NCBI GenBank assembly: GCA_951213105.1
Contig: OX578153.1
Location: 49,339,539 to 49,403,538, forward strand
From: Amaurobius ferox
Lineage: Eukaryota; Arthropoda; Arachnida; Araneae; Amaurobiidae
Direction of reading: 5' to 3'
Length of the DNA: 64,000 nt
Under the pieces are notes generated by a model. It was not told the origin of the DNA. It did not search any database and saw only the letters and a list, made by a program, of their open reading frames with translations. Shown here in pieces: positions 63,668 to 64,000 of this stretch. The translations under genes and the position numbers were made by a program. The number at the start of each line of letters is the position of its first letter. The first letter of the stretch is position 1.

Positions 63668-64000
63668 TACTTTCCTAATATACATATAGTTTAATATATA
63701 AGGGAAGTATTGTCACGGATTCGAAAATTCGAGTTCATATTTTCAACAGAACAGTACGTTTTTCAAGTATCTCTGAACTCGAACCGATCGTTTTTGAGGT
63801 GATGTCTACGTGCGTGTCTGTGAAACGATATTTCACGAGCGAATGGACTGTTCCAAATGAAATTTGGTACAATAATTACAATCAGTAAATACTGAAAAAA
63901 CATTGATTTTAAACGTAATTCTATGTCCAGAAAATCTCCCAATTTTCTAATGAAATTAAATTAATAATTAACGATTCAGAAGTGATTGGAGATTGCATAT
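63668..64000 (-). mobile_element. Family B element, cut by the window end
   Basis: Starts tactttcctaatatacatat...ataagggaagtattgtcacgg and continues with the conserved gaaatttggtacaata and gtaaatactg blocks up to the end of the window. Confidence 0.65.

Overview
The window is animal nuclear DNA, AT-rich and packed with repeats. No intact host gene was recognised. A degraded Jockey/CR1-type retrotransposon, Penelope-like fragments, mariner and Tc1 transposons, tRNA-headed SINEs and several families of short elements with internal CA/TG microsatellites suggest an arthropod. An arachnid is plausible, but that is an impression, not something shown by the sequence.

The centrepiece is a complete Polinton/Maverick at 5106-22664 (17,559 bp). 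Its terminal inverted repeats (TIRs) are about 675 bp and nearly identical, begin AGTAGTATAT, and are flanked by an exact 6-bp target duplication, TGGGTA. It sits inside an older repeat copy (4568-5105 plus 22671-22926); an uninterrupted relative at 22942-23692 serves as an empty-site reference. The element is visibly more AT-rich than its surroundings.

The Polinton has two divergent gene blocks separated by 56 bp (13062-13117). The leftward block holds virion genes and then cargo: a coiled-coil protein, a hydrophobic minor-virion module fused to an adenain-type cysteine protease, a putative penton jelly-roll protein, a 41-residue basic ORF, the putative double jelly-roll major capsid protein, a fibre-like protein, a protein of about 23-residue repeats, a 591-residue leucine-rich-repeat (LRR) protein, and an 80-residue end protein. 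The rightward block holds the packaging ATPase (broken), a small membrane protein, a phospholipase A2 with zinc ribbon, an integrase with chromodomain, small zinc-finger and unknown proteins, a protein-primed DNA polymerase B (broken twice), three small ORFs and a paralogue of the left-end protein. Together these would form a virus-like particle (capsid, protease, ATPase, PLA2, fibre) and a replication/integration module (PolB, integrase).

Almost every gene in both blocks starts in TAAATG, usually with the upstream stop codon or an AATAAA polyadenylation hexamer overlapping the start. Seven starts also share an upstream AAAATGTTT-type box. The right end (21137-21990) is non-coding and carries perfect hairpins and a tRNA-Arg-like sequence. 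Single-base frameshifts in the ATPase and PolB, plus an integrase without an ATG, indicate a young copy that is no longer autonomous, or homopolymer errors in the assembly.

Outside the element lie two families of short elements (called A and B here) that look like Helentron-associated nonautonomous elements, a 315-bp tandem array (about 50570-53765) built from related termini, SINEs with target duplications, a mariner inserted into an inverted Penelope-like pair (37190-40185), a Tc1 deletion derivative (47864-48641), and assorted satellites. Repeat boundaries outside the Polinton are approximate because they were read by eye.
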